From Deltaproteobacteria bacterium (GTDB lineage Bacteria; Myxococcota_A; Polyangia; Polyangiales; Houyiibacteriaceae): a stretch of DNA of 13,731 nucleotides. Location of the stretch: contig QMMB01000028.1 of assembly GCA_003647035.1 (NCBI GenBank), positions 1 through 13,731 on the forward strand. The letters run 5' to 3'. A model generated the notes under the pieces. That model did not search any database. It saw nothing but the letters and a program-made list of their open reading frames with translations, and was not told the origin of the DNA. Shown here in pieces: positions 13,013-13,731 of this stretch. A program made the translations under genes and the position numbers. Each line of letters begins with the position of its first letter. Positions within the stretch are counted from its first letter, which is position 1.

Positions 13013-13109
13013 CATACGTAATTGTTCAACCGAACGTCCGCGCAAACATTGCGCCAGGGACTGATTCTGTTCTCCGGAACGATGTCCGAAACTGGCATAC
13101 GCAATTGTT
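13013..13109. repeat. Pair of imperfect 14-bp direct repeats upstream of the dehalogenase-like gene
   Basis: CATACGTAATTGTT (13013-13026) and CATACGCAATTGTT (13096-13109) match at 13 of 14 positions and lie 83 bp apart, in the divergent promoter region. They may be binding sites for a regulator. Apart from these, 12953-13236 shows no gene. Confidence 0.5.
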
Positions 13110-13236
13110 TCACACGGCGAAGAAGTGTTGGCAAAGCCCCCATCGCTTCAAGACACCAGAATCAGGGCGGCGTCGGATCGGCACAACCTTACAAGAACGG
13201 GCCGAGCGGCCTGTTTCGCGCCATACTCACGCGACC

Positions 13237-13731
13237 GTGCAGCGCAGCATCAGCCTACGAGCCCTCGTGCTCACCCTCGCGTACGTCGTCGCATCCGCCG
13301 CCGGGTGCGGAGACACCTCGTCTTCCTCAGGCCCCGAAGAGCAAGTCGAGTGCGACGCCGAGCCCATCGTTCGCACCACCGACGAAGGCGTGGAGTTCGT
13401 TCGCACGCCGAGCGGCTGCTTCGAAGGCCTGCAGGGTTTCGCGTACGAGCTCAAGACAGTCGAGATCGACGGCCTCCGCCAAGGATACGTCGACGAAGGA
13501 CGAGCAGACGCCCCCGTGGTCTTGCTCCTCCACGGCCAGCCAACCTGGGCGTATCTCTATCGCAAGATGATCCCCGTGCTGGTCGACGCGGGCTACCGAG
13601 CCATCGCGATGGACCACCTCGGCATGGGCTTCTCCGACAAGCCCATCGACATCGCCGACTACTCCTATCTCGGCCACATCGACCGACTCGAAAAGTTCAC
13701 CGAGGCGCTGGGCCTGCGCGACATCACCCTC
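13237..13731 (+). CDS. Lipoprotein alpha/beta hydrolase resembling haloalkane dehalogenases (partial)
   Basis: The frame is open from the GTG at 13237 to the window edge (165 codons) and continues beyond it. The GTG is chosen because it gives a signal peptide (VQRSISLRALVLTLAYVVASAAGC) with a lipid cysteine at residue 24; the frame is open further upstream to 13003, without ATG. From about residue 88 the sequence follows the haloalkane dehalogenase fold: VVLLLHGQPTWAYLYRKMIP, then GYRAIAMDHLGMGFSDKP, DYSYLGHIDRL, and LGLRDITL. This order and wording is close to DhlA-type enzymes. Gln follows HG where DhlA has Glu and other members Asn. The nucleophile Asp, expected in the next strand, lies just past the edge, so activity cannot be judged. 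Lipid anchoring is unusual for this family. Confidence 0.8.
   Translation, partial: MQRSISLRALVLTLAYVVASAAGCGDTSSSSGPEEQVECDAEPIVRTTDEGVEFVRTPSGCFEGLQGFAYELKTVEIDGLRQGYVDEGRADAPVVLLLHGQPTWAYLYRKMIPVLVDAGYRAIAMDHLGMGFSDKPIDIADYSYLGHIDRLEKFTEALGLRDITL

Noticed and set aside
1..13731. Search for a new defence island or CRISPR array
   Set aside because: Only a VapBC-like pair and an isolated HNH protein are present; no regularly spaced repeats, helicase, restriction or effector gene cluster is seen.

Overview
The window is a GC-rich bacterial chromosome segment with single genes and short gene runs on both strands. The likely source is a myxobacterium-like member of the Myxococcota. This is inferred from the many lipoproteins with Gly-Gly-X linkers after the lipid cysteine, a thrombospondin-3-like calcium motif, and an HNH protein of a type common in that phylum. 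No rRNA, tRNA, CRISPR array, transposase or phage gene was seen.

Layout. 1-195 is the tail of an unknown plus-strand gene. 232-1886 (minus) holds a lipoprotein related to Ca2+-dependent PI-specific phospholipase C, whose signal peptide is built on a 9-bp tandem repeat, and a small lipoprotein of unknown function. 2109-2615 (plus) is a DUF2505/SRPBCC-like protein. A strong hairpin separates it from a Gly-linker lipoprotein (2676-3536, minus). 3629-5173 is a divergent pair: a pyridoxamine-phosphate-oxidase-fold flavoprotein and a LysR regulator, sharing an AT-rich promoter with an inverted repeat. 5202-8212 is a minus-strand run of LysR regulator, GH10 glycoside hydrolase lipoprotein and thioredoxin-fold secreted protein. 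8331-9317 (plus) is an NmrA/SDR-type NAD(P)-binding protein, divergent from that LysR gene.

The right half is more accessory in character. It has a DUF1697 gene reduced to its two ends by an internal deletion (9324-9564), another Gly-linker lipoprotein (9653-10273), a VapBC-type toxin-antitoxin pair (10299-10942), and an HNH endonuclease-like protein (11054-12097). Next come a gene-free stretch with a 9-bp inverted repeat and an orphan terminator, a cysteine-rich lipoprotein (12500-12952), and the first 165 codons of a lipoprotein resembling haloalkane dehalogenases, cut by the window edge.

How the genes work together. Seven predicted lipoproteins (or eight secreted proteins with the thioredoxin-like one) in 13.7 kb point to cell-envelope and surface functions. 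The two LysR genes probably control their divergent neighbours. I see no single multi-gene pathway and no convincing new defence system. The most notable items are the decayed DUF1697 gene, active-site substitutions in the phospholipase-like and GH10 proteins, a G10 tract at the end of the flavoprotein gene, and the orphan terminator with an upstream inverted repeat.
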